Below, piece after piece: positions 25,724 to 34,057 of a stretch of 64,000 nt of DNA. The stretch is from contig NZ_BONE01000031.1 in assembly GCF_016862555.1 (NCBI RefSeq), positions 1 through 64,000 of the forward strand, read 5' to 3'. The position numbers and the translations under genes were made by a program. The notes below the pieces were generated by a model that was not told the DNA's origin, made no database searches, and saw nothing but the letters and a program-made list of their open reading frames with translations. Numbering within the stretch: position 1 is the first letter of the stretch; each line of letters opens with the position of its first letter. The stretch comes from Asanoa siamensis. Lineage in GTDB: Bacteria; Actinomycetota; Actinomycetes; Mycobacteriales; Micromonosporaceae.

Positions 25724-25762
25724 ACAACGGTGCAACTCCTGATCAAGGAGTTGCACCGTTGT
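25724..25762. terminator. Perfect 17-bp hairpin after the lyase gene
   Basis: Arms 25724-25740 and 25746-25762 are perfectly complementary around a GATCA loop, 48 bases after the lyase stop. There is no T-tract. It marks the end of the sugar region and the left side of the low-GC island. Confidence 0.75.
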
Positions 25763-25891
25763 CCTACCGTCTGAGTGAGGCCGAGGTCGCGGCCATTCTG
25801 GGCCGGCTCCCAGATGCGGCCTCCGCTAGATCCATACAATCTTGCGCCCCCATTCCCGGTGGAATGTGAAGGTAGGCCCTCGGCGAGGAAC

Positions 25892-26128
25892 ATGGACGTT
25901 GTCTTCGATCTCCCACGTCAGGCATACGGCCGCCGTCGACAGACGGGATCACGCGGATTCGCGACCGCGGCCGGAGCCGTCGCTGCCGAAGAGATCGCCC
26001 GCTGCCACAACAGCGGCGAGATCCCTCCAGCGGGCTCGGTCGCGGCGAGTTGCTGCCGCAGGACCAACGAACGGGACCTTCGCTGGCGGCCTCGTCGCCA
26101 GTTCACAGCGGGCCTCCCCAGCGGCTGA
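25892..26128 (+). pseudogene. N-terminal fragment of a tyrosine integrase
   Basis: The 78-codon open frame reads MDVVFDLPRQAYGRRRQTGS and then RGFATAAGAVAAEEIAR. Actinobacterial phage and element integrases share an N-terminal block of the form DLP-x-GRRRQ-x-GGFAT-x-EA before the catalytic domain. The reading frame then degenerates and ends; no R-H-R-Y catalytic region is present. A second diverged copy of the same segment lies at 29015-29141. Confidence 0.5.
25911..26046 (+). repeat. Direct repeat copy A (integrase relic, left border)
   Basis: About 136 bp align with 29015-29141 in the same orientation. Shared landmarks are GCCGTCGACAGA, GCGGATTCGCGACC and CCTCCAGCGGGCTCGGTCGC. Point differences and small indels show the copies are old. 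Confidence 0.7.
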
Positions 26129-26229
26129 GGAAGGGAACGCAGAGAAAAACAACTACGATTACTGTCAGGATGATCGCAAGCACGGCCCTCACCGCTCACC
26201 GCCGAGGAGGACGCTTGACGGTAGCGCCG

Positions 26230-27450
26230 TCACACCAAATCGCCCGTCAAGAAAAGCGTCGCCATGGCGCACACCAGTGGCACCGACACCACAGCCAAGC
26301 CCATCACGACTCCGGTTCGAAGGTGTCGCATCAGCAGCACGAGCGGCAACATCAGTGTGTGAGACCGATATTGAGACAAGTTTGCGCCCACCACTAAAGG
26401 CACAATGAGTAGCAGCGGGCCGTATACCATTGCCAACGTCCTATCAAGTGTCGTGACCTGTGCGCGCGAAGCCGGTCTAACTACGGCGATGAGGGCGAGC
26501 CCCACCATGCTGGCGCTAAAAAGCAGCTCGGCGGAGACTATGTGCGGAGATCGGTCGAGGAGCGCCAGTACGGTGCGCACTGGATTATTTACGCCGTGCC
26601 CGTAGTTACCCTGGATCGACAGGTAAGCAGTAAACCGTCCAGTAGTAAAGAACAACAAGCCAAAGACGGCAAATGTTCCAACGCTAACCGAGCCTGCAAC
26701 GTATGCCGCAGGGATGATCTGTCGCCAGGTCCTGTTCGGTGCGAGAAAGAAGAACGCAGCAGCGGCGGGCGCAAGAACCGCTGCGAGCGGGTACGCCATA
26801 GCCGCCGCGCCGCCTGCCAATCCTGCGATTGCCCAGTGGCCGCGTGTCAGCAGTGTGAAGGTGATCATTGTGAGCAGTACAGTCAGCGACATGGGAAATG
26901 TGGCATGGAAATACACACTGCTCGGCAATGCTGCCGCAACCGTCAGACAACCGAGATTTGCTGCGTTGACCCTAGCGTCAAGCAGCCGCCAAACAGCAAC
27001 AAGAACCCCCAACGCGCACACCTCGGCCAGCAGCACGCCAGTAACGTCCAGGCCAAGCCCGGTGATTCTGGAAAGTCCATTGAGGACATAAGGAAAGAGG
27101 GGGAACCACCCTGCATTGCCACAGAGAGAACCTGCCGTTCCCACTGAGGGATTGATTTCTGAACAGGGCGCCGCATAGTAGCCATTGTGTGCGATGTCGA
27201 GATAAATACCGCCGTCCCACCGAATTCGAGACGCGGTGTCCAGCCAGTCGAAATCAGCCCTGGTTGCAGCCAACGCAAATACCAGATGCCTCGCCAGATA
27301 GGCGCCCACCGGAAGCAAGAACCAAGAACGAAGAAATCTGGAAACTTCTTGTGATTGTCTTGGAGTTGGTTGGGTCTCACTTAAGTAGATCGGACAGTTC
27401 GCCAAACCTGGTTCGCTGCGATCGGTACGCACGGACGGTCCAGCGCGCAA
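26230..27450 (-). CDS. Polytopic membrane glycosyltransferase, PIG-V/GT-C-like
   Basis: The 406-residue protein has about ten membrane helices. A luminal-type motif, IRWDGGIYLDIAHNGYYAA, with later AGWFPLFPYVLNGL, resembles the WDxxxYxxIAxxGY and FFPLYP motifs of PIG-V-like mannosyltransferases. The TTG at 27450 is chosen because GGAGGA lies six bases upstream; longer in-frame starts would overlap the anti-sigma gene. GC content is visibly lower than in the flanking genes. It follows the sigma/anti-sigma pair and could be in their regulon. The acceptor and donor are unknown. Confidence 0.6.
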   Translation of the reverse strand: MRAGPSVRTDRSEPGLANCPIYLSETQPTPRQSQEVSRFLRSWFLLPVGAYLARHLVFALAATRADFDWLDTASRIRWDGGIYLDIAHNGYYAAPCSEINPSVGTAGSLCGNAGWFPLFPYVLNGLSRITGLGLDVTGVLLAEVCALGVLVAVWRLLDARVNAANLGCLTVAAALPSSVYFHATFPMSLTVLLTMITFTLLTRGHWAIAGLAGGAAAMAYPLAAVLAPAAAAFFFLAPNRTWRQIIPAAYVAGSVSVGTFAVFGLLFFTTGRFTAYLSIQGNYGHGVNNPVRTVLALLDRSPHIVSAELLFSASMVGLALIAVVRPASRAQVTTLDRTLAMVYGPLLLIVPLVVGANLSQYRSHTLMLPLVLLMRHLRTGVVMGLAVVSVPLVCAMATLFLTGDLV

Positions 27451-27523
27451 TTGATTTCCTCCGGAAAGCTGAGAACGCTGCGACGTGCCCGTTCGACGGA
27501 CTTCTTCCCGCGGATTTGCACCT

Positions 27524-28381
27524 TCAGGAAGGGGTGCTGATGGCGGGCTCGGGATCGCTATTCGTTGGTCGTCCCTCATCGTCAATGGGTGCCTGCACCC
27601 GGCCACCCAACCGTGAGAGTTCCTCCCCCACGACGGGGCCCTTGCTGGTAGCCGTTCCCAGCACGTTGCCGCCGGCAGCGTACGCCGTAACGGTGATTGA
27701 CCCAGGCCCGGAGTAACCGTGGGCCGTCAGGTATGCCTCTTGCGGAAGAGGTTTACCGTCGCGTACGACCCAGAACAGAGTCCAGCCTGTCTCCCCATTT
27801 GCAATGATGGCGGCGTCGGATGTTTTTCCCTCCGATCCGACAGTGATGCGCTGCGCCGAGCCGCTGAATACCCCAACATCGAGCAGTTTGCCCGGTCCGA
27901 GGGGGAGTTGGGAGCTATCGAACCGATGACTCGAATGATCAGGACGCTTGCCGCTGATGTTGCCGTCGGCCGCGCGGGAGAGAACCGTCGTATCCCAGGA
28001 AACGACCATGGAGGTGGCCGAGTCACGAAACGCCACGGTCAGCGCAGGGTTCTCTCGTGTGCCTGCAAGGCCGAAGACGACCGCGTATTCGTTGCGCCCC
28101 GCTGTAAGTACAGCGCCGGTATCGACGCTTTCGCCTAGGAACGCGGGGCCATCAGTCGGTGAGATGGCCGTCACCGACCCGCCGACCCGCCCTACCTCCA
28201 TGATTACGGATACAACGGGGAAGGCCAGGGCGCACACTGCCAACACGACTGACGCGGCCACTGCACGTCGTCGCCGCTGAATCTGACGGCCTCGCTGGCG
28301 AACGGCCGTTAGATCAATTGAACCCGCGACTATTACGGACCCCTCATTAAGCGCGTCCCGCAGGTCTTGGATCTCTCTCAT
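27524..28381 (-). CDS. Probable membrane anti-sigma factor
   Basis: The 285-residue protein has a short cytoplasmic N-terminus (MREIQDLRDALNEG), one membrane helix (about residues 40-62, AVAASVVLAVCALAFPVVSV) preceded by RRRR, and a soluble external domain of about 220 residues. I recognise no family in the external part. Its ATG overlaps the stop of an ECF sigma gene (ATGA), and this arrangement is the main reason for the call. It lacks the H-x3-C-x2-C zinc motif, so sigma binding would use another fold. Confidence 0.6.
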   Translation of the reverse strand: MREIQDLRDALNEGSVIVAGSIDLTAVRQRGRQIQRRRRAVAASVVLAVCALAFPVVSVIMEVGRVGGSVTAISPTDGPAFLGESVDTGAVLTAGRNEYAVVFGLAGTRENPALTVAFRDSATSMVVSWDTTVLSRAADGNISGKRPDHSSHRFDSSQLPLGPGKLLDVGVFSGSAQRITVGSEGKTSDAAIIANGETGWTLFWVVRDGKPLPQEAYLTAHGYSGPGSITVTAYAAGGNVLGTATSKGPVVGEELSRLGGRVQAPIDDEGRPTNSDPEPAISTPS

Positions 28382-28905
28382 CTTCCCTCCCGTTGGCTCG
28401 CGGAGACCGTCATGTCATCGGTTTTGAACTCGTGCGAAACACGCAGTTTGGCTAAGGCGCGTGCGTTGGTGCTCTTGACCGTTCCGAGTGAAATGCCGAG
28501 TTCACGGGCCGTTTCTTGTTCAGTCAGGTCGGCAAAATAGCGCAATATTACGACGCCGCGCTCACGACGAGTTAGCTCGCGTAACGCACGAGTTACGGTG
28601 TCACGATCCAAGACGTGGCTGTCATGGTCAGGAAGACCTATCTCCGGCAGCCGCTCGGCGGGTATCTCCGGTCGCCGCTTGCGTCTGCGCCACCAATCTG
28701 TGTGCAAGTTGACGATCGTTCGCCGCGCGTAACCGAATGCGTCGTCCGTGCGCACGCGGCCCCATGCCACATAAAGCCGTGCAACTCCCTCGGAAACGAG
28801 GTCATCGGCGGCCGACTGGTCACCGCCGCACAGCAGGGTGGCGAACTGCACCAGGCGGTAACCGTTGCCGCGGACGAACTCATCGAACCCGTCGTCGTCT
28901 CGCAC
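28378..28905 (-). CDS. ECF sigma factor of the SigE-like actinobacterial group
   Basis: The 175-residue protein has region 2 (NGYRLVQFATLLCGGDQSAADDLV through GYARRTIVNLHTDWWRRRKR) and region 4 (LTRRERGVVILRYFADLTEQ and LGISLGTVKSTNARALAKL). GTG 28905 is the start. The small size and the DWWRRRKRR segment are typical of the short SigE-family sigma factors abundant in Micromonosporaceae and Streptomyces. It is the first gene of the lower-GC island and is coupled by a 4-bp overlap to the membrane protein that probably controls it. Confidence 0.85.
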   Translation of the reverse strand: MRDDDGFDEFVRGNGYRLVQFATLLCGGDQSAADDLVSEGVARLYVAWGRVRTDDAFGYARRTIVNLHTDWWRRRKRRPEIPAERLPEIGLPDHDSHVLDRDTVTRALRELTRRERGVVILRYFADLTEQETARELGISLGTVKSTNARALAKLRVSHEFKTDDMTVSASQREGR

Positions 28906-29014
28906 AGACCCACCGTCCTTCCTTCTCCTTTAGTACGACGGCAGCGGTGCGGATGGTTGTGCGAGCGGGGGCACGCGACCAGAAAACCTTTCAGCGGGAG
29001 CCGGCGAACCGTCG

Positions 29015-29141
29015 TCCCGCGTCACGCAGACGGCTGCCGTCGACAGATGAGGCGACGCGGATTCGCGACCACGGCCGAGGCCCTCGCCGCCGAAGAAATC
29101 GCCCGCGGTGACAGCACCCCTCCAGCGGGCTCGGTCGCCGG
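29015..29141 (+). repeat. Direct repeat copy B (integrase relic, right border)
   Basis: This copy reads in frame as VPRHADGCRRQMRRRGFATT and then AEALAAEEIARG, matching copy A at 25911-26046 in both DNA and protein. No further integrase domain is recognisable downstream. Together the two copies bracket about 3 kb carrying the sigma, anti-sigma and membrane glycosyltransferase genes. Confidence 0.7.
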
Positions 29142-29871
29142 TGAACGGGTGCTGCCGGTCGCCGCGTACTGGCGCACGAACGTGACGGTGCGACCGATCG
29201 GCCTGCTGCGCGAGGTCTCGCACTCGGCCGCGCACCGGGTCATCGACACCCTCGGCCCGCTGCTCGCCCTCGCACCCGTCCGCCGCCGGCCAGTCACCTA
29301 CATGACGAGCTGGAAGGGGTTCATTGCTCAGCTGCAGTGCCAGACGACCGGTGCGGTGCCGCCGGGCCTGTGCCGATGCCGCGTTGCCGGCGATGATCTG
29401 TCCGTCGAGGCTGATCCCGTAGAGAGGCGTGTCAAGGGAAGCGGTGTTGTCGTCGAGACGGCGCAGTGTCAGCGTCTGCGGTCCGCCGAGCAGCACTGCA
29501 CGTCGACCGTGACCCTTGGCGGTGATCTGGCCGTCGGTGCTGACCGAGGCGCCGCACGGCTGTGGTGAAGGGCGGCGACTGCCGGTCAGTTGGGGGGCGC
29601 CGAGAAGAGCTGTTCGACGTTGACGACTCCGGTGTGGGAGTGGGGCGGCACCTCGCGCTTCGCCTCCACACCGTGTCGTCGCGTTCCGGTGCTGCGTCTC
29701 ACGTCTCCAGGGTGACGCTCACCCGCACCACGGCCGAGGTCGTCCGCACCACGATCAGGCGCCCGTTGCCGGCGGCGATGTGGCCCGCCGAGTCCTAGAT
29801 GGCCCCGGACGGCGTGACGTCCGGGTCGTGGCCGGCGTCGCGGATGACGACCATCGACCGACGGACCGATG
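29142..29871. other. Decayed intergenic stretch, no intact gene
   Basis: No open frame here has a convincing start, ribosome site and family match. On the minus strand, 29350-29570 reads as short blocks such as VSTDGQITAKGHGRRAVLLG and YGISLDGQIIAGNAAS. These recall HAF-type extracellular repeats (GxIxxxGQIVG) but are not closed into a gene. On the minus strand around 29700-29790, GHIAAGNGRLIVVRTTSAVV is another isolated block interrupted by stops. I read the stretch as the remains of one or two secreted-protein genes next to the integrase relic. Confidence 0.35.
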
Positions 29872-31080
29872 TCAGGCCACGAACGGCGGCCGGCGCCATT
29901 CCGTCCACGCGCGCAGGAGCCACTCGACCGGGCCGTACCGGAATCTGGCCATCCAGGCCCGGCTCACCACCAACTGTCCGCAGTAGACGACGATCGCGAT
30001 GCCGATGGCGGCAGTGGGGCTGACCGTGCCGGCCAGGCCGAGCCCGACGCCGCTGAAGATCAGCACGGCGACCATGGACTGGCCCAGGTAGTTGGACAGC
30101 GCCATCCGGCCGGCGGGCGCGAGGGCGGCCACGATCCGGGCACCGCGCGGACCGTGGAAGAACCGCAGAGCGGTCGCCACGTACGCCGCGGCGAGCAGGG
30201 GAGCGGTGAGGATGCTGATGAGCAGCCCGGTCACGTTGTGGGTGCCGCCGCCGGCGGCGAAGACGATGCCACCGGCGATGCCGATCGGGTAGCCGACACG
30301 CTGGATGAGCCGAAGCTGCCGCTGGTAGGCGGTGGTGTCGGCGAGCGCCCGCCGCCGCCCGGCCGCCAGCCCCACCAGGAAGGCGAACAGGGCGAGCGGG
30401 CCTTGCACCGCCAGCGCCGACAGCATCGCCGGCATCGACCGCAGGTGCTCGCCGACGAGCGAGCCCAGGCCGCCGCGCAGTGCTTCGGTCGAGGCCGCGC
30501 CCGCCGCCTGGGCCGCGGCCGGGTCGGGGACCAGGTCGACGCCGCCGACGGCGGTCAGCGCGATCGCGAAGGCCACGACGCCGGTGATCACCGCGCCCGT
30601 GACCAGGGCCGTGCGCTCCCGTGTCCGGCGCATACCGAGCAGCACCAGGCCGAGCAACGCGTACGTGGTGAGAATGTCGCCCTGGAACAGCAGGACGGCG
30701 TGGACGAGGCCGATGGCGAACAGCCCCGCGAGCCGGCGGAGGAACCGCGGCGTGAACTCGACGCCGCGGCGCGCGGCGGAGTCCATCTGCAGGGTGAAGC
30801 TGTAGCCGAACAGGAAGGAGAAGACGAGGTACGCCTTCATGGTGACGAGGACGTCGACCAGCCGGGGGAGCAGCATCTCCAGCCCGGAGGCGTACTGGGG
30901 ATCCGGCACCAGATGGAACGGGTAGCCCGACGCGAAGTAGGCGATGTTCACCACGAAGATGCCGAGCAGGGCGAGCCCGCGCAGGGCGTCGACGCCGGCG
31001 ATCCGGTTGTCGGCCGGCGAGGCGCTAGCCACCCGGACGTTCTGCTGCGCGCGCTGCGGAAAGTTCGGCACGCTCCACAC
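29872..31080 (-). CDS. DUF418-family membrane protein
   Basis: The 402-residue protein has eight to ten membrane helices. It starts RIAGVDALRGLALLGIFVVN (the acyltransferase-3-like opening shared by DUF418 proteins) and ends with the DUF418 hallmark YGPVEWLLRAWTEWR. Members are often annotated as YeiB-like. Their function is unknown, although the fold suggests acyl transfer across the membrane. Start choice between GTG 31080 and GTG 31071 is open. It is followed upstream by the DUF4062 gene in the same direction with a 62-base gap. Confidence 0.85.
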   Translation of the reverse strand: MWSVPNFPQRAQQNVRVASASPADNRIAGVDALRGLALLGIFVVNIAYFASGYPFHLVPDPQYASGLEMLLPRLVDVLVTMKAYLVFSFLFGYSFTLQMDSAARRGVEFTPRFLRRLAGLFAIGLVHAVLLFQGDILTTYALLGLVLLGMRRTRERTALVTGAVITGVVAFAIALTAVGGVDLVPDPAAAQAAGAASTEALRGGLGSLVGEHLRSMPAMLSALAVQGPLALFAFLVGLAAGRRRALADTTAYQRQLRLIQRVGYPIGIAGGIVFAAGGGTHNVTGLLISILTAPLLAAAYVATALRFFHGPRGARIVAALAPAGRMALSNYLGQSMVAVLIFSGVGLGLAGTVSPTAAIGIAIVVYCGQLVVSRAWMARFRYGPVEWLLRAWTEWRRPPFVA

Positions 31081-31142
31081 GCTAGGCAGCGCCGGTGCGG
31101 GTGGACAGCCGGTTGGCAGGCCGGTCGCGGGTACCGCTGGCC

Positions 31143-33260
31143 CTACCTCGTCAGTCCTCCGGTGCGGCCGGGGAACGTTCGGGCCGCTGTATCGGGGTCA
31201 CCCGCACCGAGCGCGATGATCCCCGTCCGACTGCGGCACAGCGCGCGCACCCAGGCCCGGTGGGTGCCTTCACTCAGGCGCCGGGACTCCGCCTGCAGCG
31301 CGGCGGCCCGGTCGGGCGCACCGTGGCGCAGGGCGATCGCGCCCAGGATGCCCGCGGCGAGTGCCCGGTCGCCGTCGTCGCCGCGTTCCCCCAACAGCGA
31401 CCGGGCCCAGGTGAGCGCGGCCTCCGCGCGTTCCAGGTCACCGCTCACGAACGCGGTGGCGCCGGTGCCGAGCGCCAGGTGCGCCGCCGCCCCGTCACCG
31501 AGGTCGGTCGCGTGCGCGGCGATCCGGTCCAGGTAGCGCGCGCTCTCCTCGAGGTCGCCGTTGCACCACCAGAACACCCAGATGGCCCAGGCGAGGCGGA
31601 CGGCGTCGGCCCACTGGCGTTCGTCGACGAACCAGTTCATCGTCGCGTGCAGGTTCTCGTGTTCGGTCTCCAACCGCGCGAGGGCCGACGGTTCGCCGCC
31701 CAGCAGCGGTTCCAGCCGTTCGGCGAGCCCGAGGAAGTAGCGCGCGTGCGCCTGGTGCGCCGCGCGCCAGCCGCCGCTGTCGCGGAGCCGGTCCAGCGCG
31801 TACCCCCGGATGCTGCCGAGCATCCGGAACCGCCGCTCGCCGTGATGCTCCACCTGCTTGACCAGGCTGCTCTCGATCAAACCGTCGAGTGTGTCGACGG
31901 CGTCGATCCCGAAGATTGACTCGACCGCCGCCAGGTCGAAGCCGCCCGCGAACGCCCCGAGGTGGCAGAACAGGTGCTGTCCGGGCGGGTCCAGCAGGTG
32001 GTGGCTCCAGTCGATGGTGTCGCGTAGGGTGCGCTGCCGCACCGGGAGGTCGCGGGCCCCGCCCCGCAGGCAGCCGAAATCACCGCGCACCCGGTCGAGC
32101 AGGGCGGACGGCTGCAGCACGCGGACCTTCGCCGCCGCGAGCTCGATGGCCAACGGCAGGCCGTCGAGGCGCCGGCAGATCTCGGTCACGGCCGCGACGT
32201 TCTCCGGTGTCAGCGCGAAGTCCCGCCGGGCGGCCCGGGCGCGGTCGACGAAGAGCCGGACCGCATCCGTCGGTGCGTCCAGGGAGTCGGCGCCCGTCGC
32301 GGGCAGCGGCAGCGGGGCGACCTCCACCGCGTGCTCGCCGGTCAGCCGCAGCGGGGCCCGGCTGGTCACCAGCGCCGTGACCCCGGGCGCCGACCGGAGC
32401 AGGTCACTGACCACCGGGGCGGCATCGGCGACGTGCTCGAAGTTGTCGATCACGAGCAGCAGTGCACGGTCGCGCAGGTGAGCCTTGACGTCGTCGACCG
32501 GAGGCCGGCTCGTGCTGGTGTGCACGCCCAGCACCTGCGCCAGCGCCGCGCCGACGAGCTCGGGTGTGGTCACAGTGGACAGTTCGACGAACCGGACGCC
32601 GTCCGGGAACGCCTGGGTCAGCTGCCCGGCCAGCTCCGCGGCGAGCCGGGTCTTGCCGACCCCGCCCGGCCCGGTCAGCGTCACGAGCCGTACCTCGGCG
32701 GCGTTGAGCAGGTCTCCGAGCCGGCGCACCTCGGCGCCGCGGCCGACGATCGGGCTCGCCGGCGCGGGCACGGCCGCCAGCCGCGGATCGGGCTCCGGCG
32801 GCACCGCGGGCGCGTCGAACCGCTCGCTGAGCAGCCGGGCGAGGTCGTCGCGGACCAGGCGGTCCAGGTCCCCGGCGGCGCCGAAGACCCGGTACGACAC
32901 GCGGGCGTCCCGCCGGATCCGCGCGAGCAGATCCGCGAGCCGCGGGTCGCGGTCCGGCGCGGGCTCCCTGACGTACACGAGCTTGGGCAGGTCGGCGGCG
33001 AGCGCGAACTCGCCGTCGGCGGCGTCGCCGTGGGCCTGCCAGTAGACGCCCACGAACACCTGACTCTGGGCGAGATAGGCGCGGTGGATGTCGCGGACCG
33101 GGTGAGGCCGCGCGCCACTCTCGGCCAGCACGGGGATCAGCCGGAGGCCTAGCACCGCGTCCTTGACGGCCGCGCGTTCGACGGCGAGTTCGTCGAGAGT
33201 GGAGCTGACGTAGACGCGGAGCCGGTTGTCGGGCGTTCGGATGGGAAGTGCGTCAGCCAC
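31143..33260 (-). CDS. DUF4062-NB-ARC STAND ATPase with TPR-like tail
   Basis: The 705-residue protein starts at GTG 33260, overlapping the hydrolase gene by 8 bp. Residues about 13-170 are DUF4062 (LRVYVSSTLDELAVERAAVK, then a TIR/deoxyribosyltransferase-like fold). Next is an NB-ARC-type NTPase with Walker A GPGGVGKTR and Walker B LLLVIDNFEH, a winged helix, then TPR-like helices (RLAWAIWVFWWCNGDLEESA). The tail ends abruptly after ALGAGDPDTAARTF, shorter than in many homologues, so a C-terminal truncation is possible. STAND proteins oligomerise on a trigger; relatives serve as regulators or as immune-type sensors. The trigger here is unknown. Confidence 0.82.
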   Translation of the reverse strand: MADALPIRTPDNRLRVYVSSTLDELAVERAAVKDAVLGLRLIPVLAESGARPHPVRDIHRAYLAQSQVFVGVYWQAHGDAADGEFALAADLPKLVYVREPAPDRDPRLADLLARIRRDARVSYRVFGAAGDLDRLVRDDLARLLSERFDAPAVPPEPDPRLAAVPAPASPIVGRGAEVRRLGDLLNAAEVRLVTLTGPGGVGKTRLAAELAGQLTQAFPDGVRFVELSTVTTPELVGAALAQVLGVHTSTSRPPVDDVKAHLRDRALLLVIDNFEHVADAAPVVSDLLRSAPGVTALVTSRAPLRLTGEHAVEVAPLPLPATGADSLDAPTDAVRLFVDRARAARRDFALTPENVAAVTEICRRLDGLPLAIELAAAKVRVLQPSALLDRVRGDFGCLRGGARDLPVRQRTLRDTIDWSHHLLDPPGQHLFCHLGAFAGGFDLAAVESIFGIDAVDTLDGLIESSLVKQVEHHGERRFRMLGSIRGYALDRLRDSGGWRAAHQAHARYFLGLAERLEPLLGGEPSALARLETEHENLHATMNWFVDERQWADAVRLAWAIWVFWWCNGDLEESARYLDRIAAHATDLGDGAAAHLALGTGATAFVSGDLERAEAALTWARSLLGERGDDGDRALAAGILGAIALRHGAPDRAAALQAESRRLSEGTHRAWVRALCRSRTGIIALGAGDPDTAARTFPGRTGGLTR

Positions 33261-33960
33261 TGCACTCGGCCGCCGCGTCGAGGATGAACCGGGCGACCGC
33301 CTCCGGCTCGGAGACCGGCAGCGCGTGCGAGGCACAGGGCACCTCGACCGTGGCGCGGGCGCCGGCGCGCTCCGCCATCAACCGCGCGGCCGCCGCGGGG
33401 ATGGCACGGTCGAACTCGGGATGGATGAACCAGGACGGGATCGTCCGCCAGGCGGGCTCGCCCGACCCCTCGGTCAACGCGCGCGTGTTGAGCGGCCGCT
33501 GCGCGGCGGCCTCGACGGCGGCCTGTTCGGGGGACAGGTCGGCGGCGAAGTGCTCGTGGTACTCGTCCCGCTCCACGTACATGTCGGACGTGCCGTCGGG
33601 CAGCGGCACCTCGAGCAGGTGCTCCCCGAGCGTGGCCCCGCCGAACTTCAGGGTGAGGTCCGGGACGTTCTCGCCCTTCTCCGGCGCGAGCCCGGCCACG
33701 AAGACCAGCGCCTTGACGTCGTCGTTGCCGACGGCGGCATTGGAGATCACCGCGCCGCCGTACGAGTGCCCGACGAGCACGATCGGGCCGTCGACGGTGG
33801 CCAGCAGGGCACGGACGCTCGCGGCGTCACCCGTGAGGCTGCGGAGGGGGTTGGGTGCGGCGATCACGGTGTGACCGGCGCTCAGCAGGCGGGTGATCAC
33901 CCCGCTCCAGCTCGCGGACTCGGCGAACGCGCCATGGACGAGAACGACGGTGGGTTTCAC
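33253..33960 (-). CDS. Alpha/beta hydrolase (paralogue of 3751-4473)
   Basis: The 235-residue protein begins VKPTVVLVHGAFAESASW at GTG 33960 (GAGGAG seven bases upstream). It has the nucleophile elbow GHSYGG near residue 75 and a late His (VPCASHALPVSEP). Motif order and spacing match the hydrolase at 3751-4473. Its 3' end overlaps the DUF4062 ATPase gene by 8 bp, so the two are co-translated. This is a curious pairing of a small esterase with a STAND ATPase. Confidence 0.88.
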   Translation of the reverse strand: MKPTVVLVHGAFAESASWSGVITRLLSAGHTVIAAPNPLRSLTGDAASVRALLATVDGPIVLVGHSYGGAVISNAAVGNDDVKALVFVAGLAPEKGENVPDLTLKFGGATLGEHLLEVPLPDGTSDMYVERDEYHEHFAADLSPEQAAVEAAAQRPLNTRALTEGSGEPAWRTIPSWFIHPEFDRAIPAAAARLMAERAGARATVEVPCASHALPVSEPEAVARFILDAAAECSG

Positions 33961-33995
33961 GATGCTGCTCCTCACGCCTCGGCGTGCACCATCCA

Positions 33996-34015
33996 GCATG
34001 CAATATATTGCGTGC
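33996..34015. promoter_or_regulatory. AT-rich 20-bp palindrome upstream of the hydrolase/STAND operon
   Basis: GCATGCAATATATTGCGTGC is symmetric at 18 of 20 positions and lies 36-55 bases before the hydrolase start. It is by far the most AT-rich spot nearby and looks like an operator overlapping a -10 element (TATATT on the minus strand). Confidence 0.55.
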
Positions 34016-34057
34016 TGACAGAGAGCGACAACGTGTGTACGACCACAAGCCCAGGGG

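Noticed and set aside
25724-25762. 17-bp inverted repeat considered as an insertion-sequence end
   Set aside because: The arms are adjacent around a 5-base loop and follow directly after a gene; a terminator is the simpler reading and no transposase is associated.
25759-25869. TTG-started frame SYRLSEAEVAAILGRLPDAA resembling the start of pterin-4a-carbinolamine dehydratase
   Set aside because: Only about 20 residues match in style, the start lies inside the terminator hairpin, and the family core (HPD motif) is absent.
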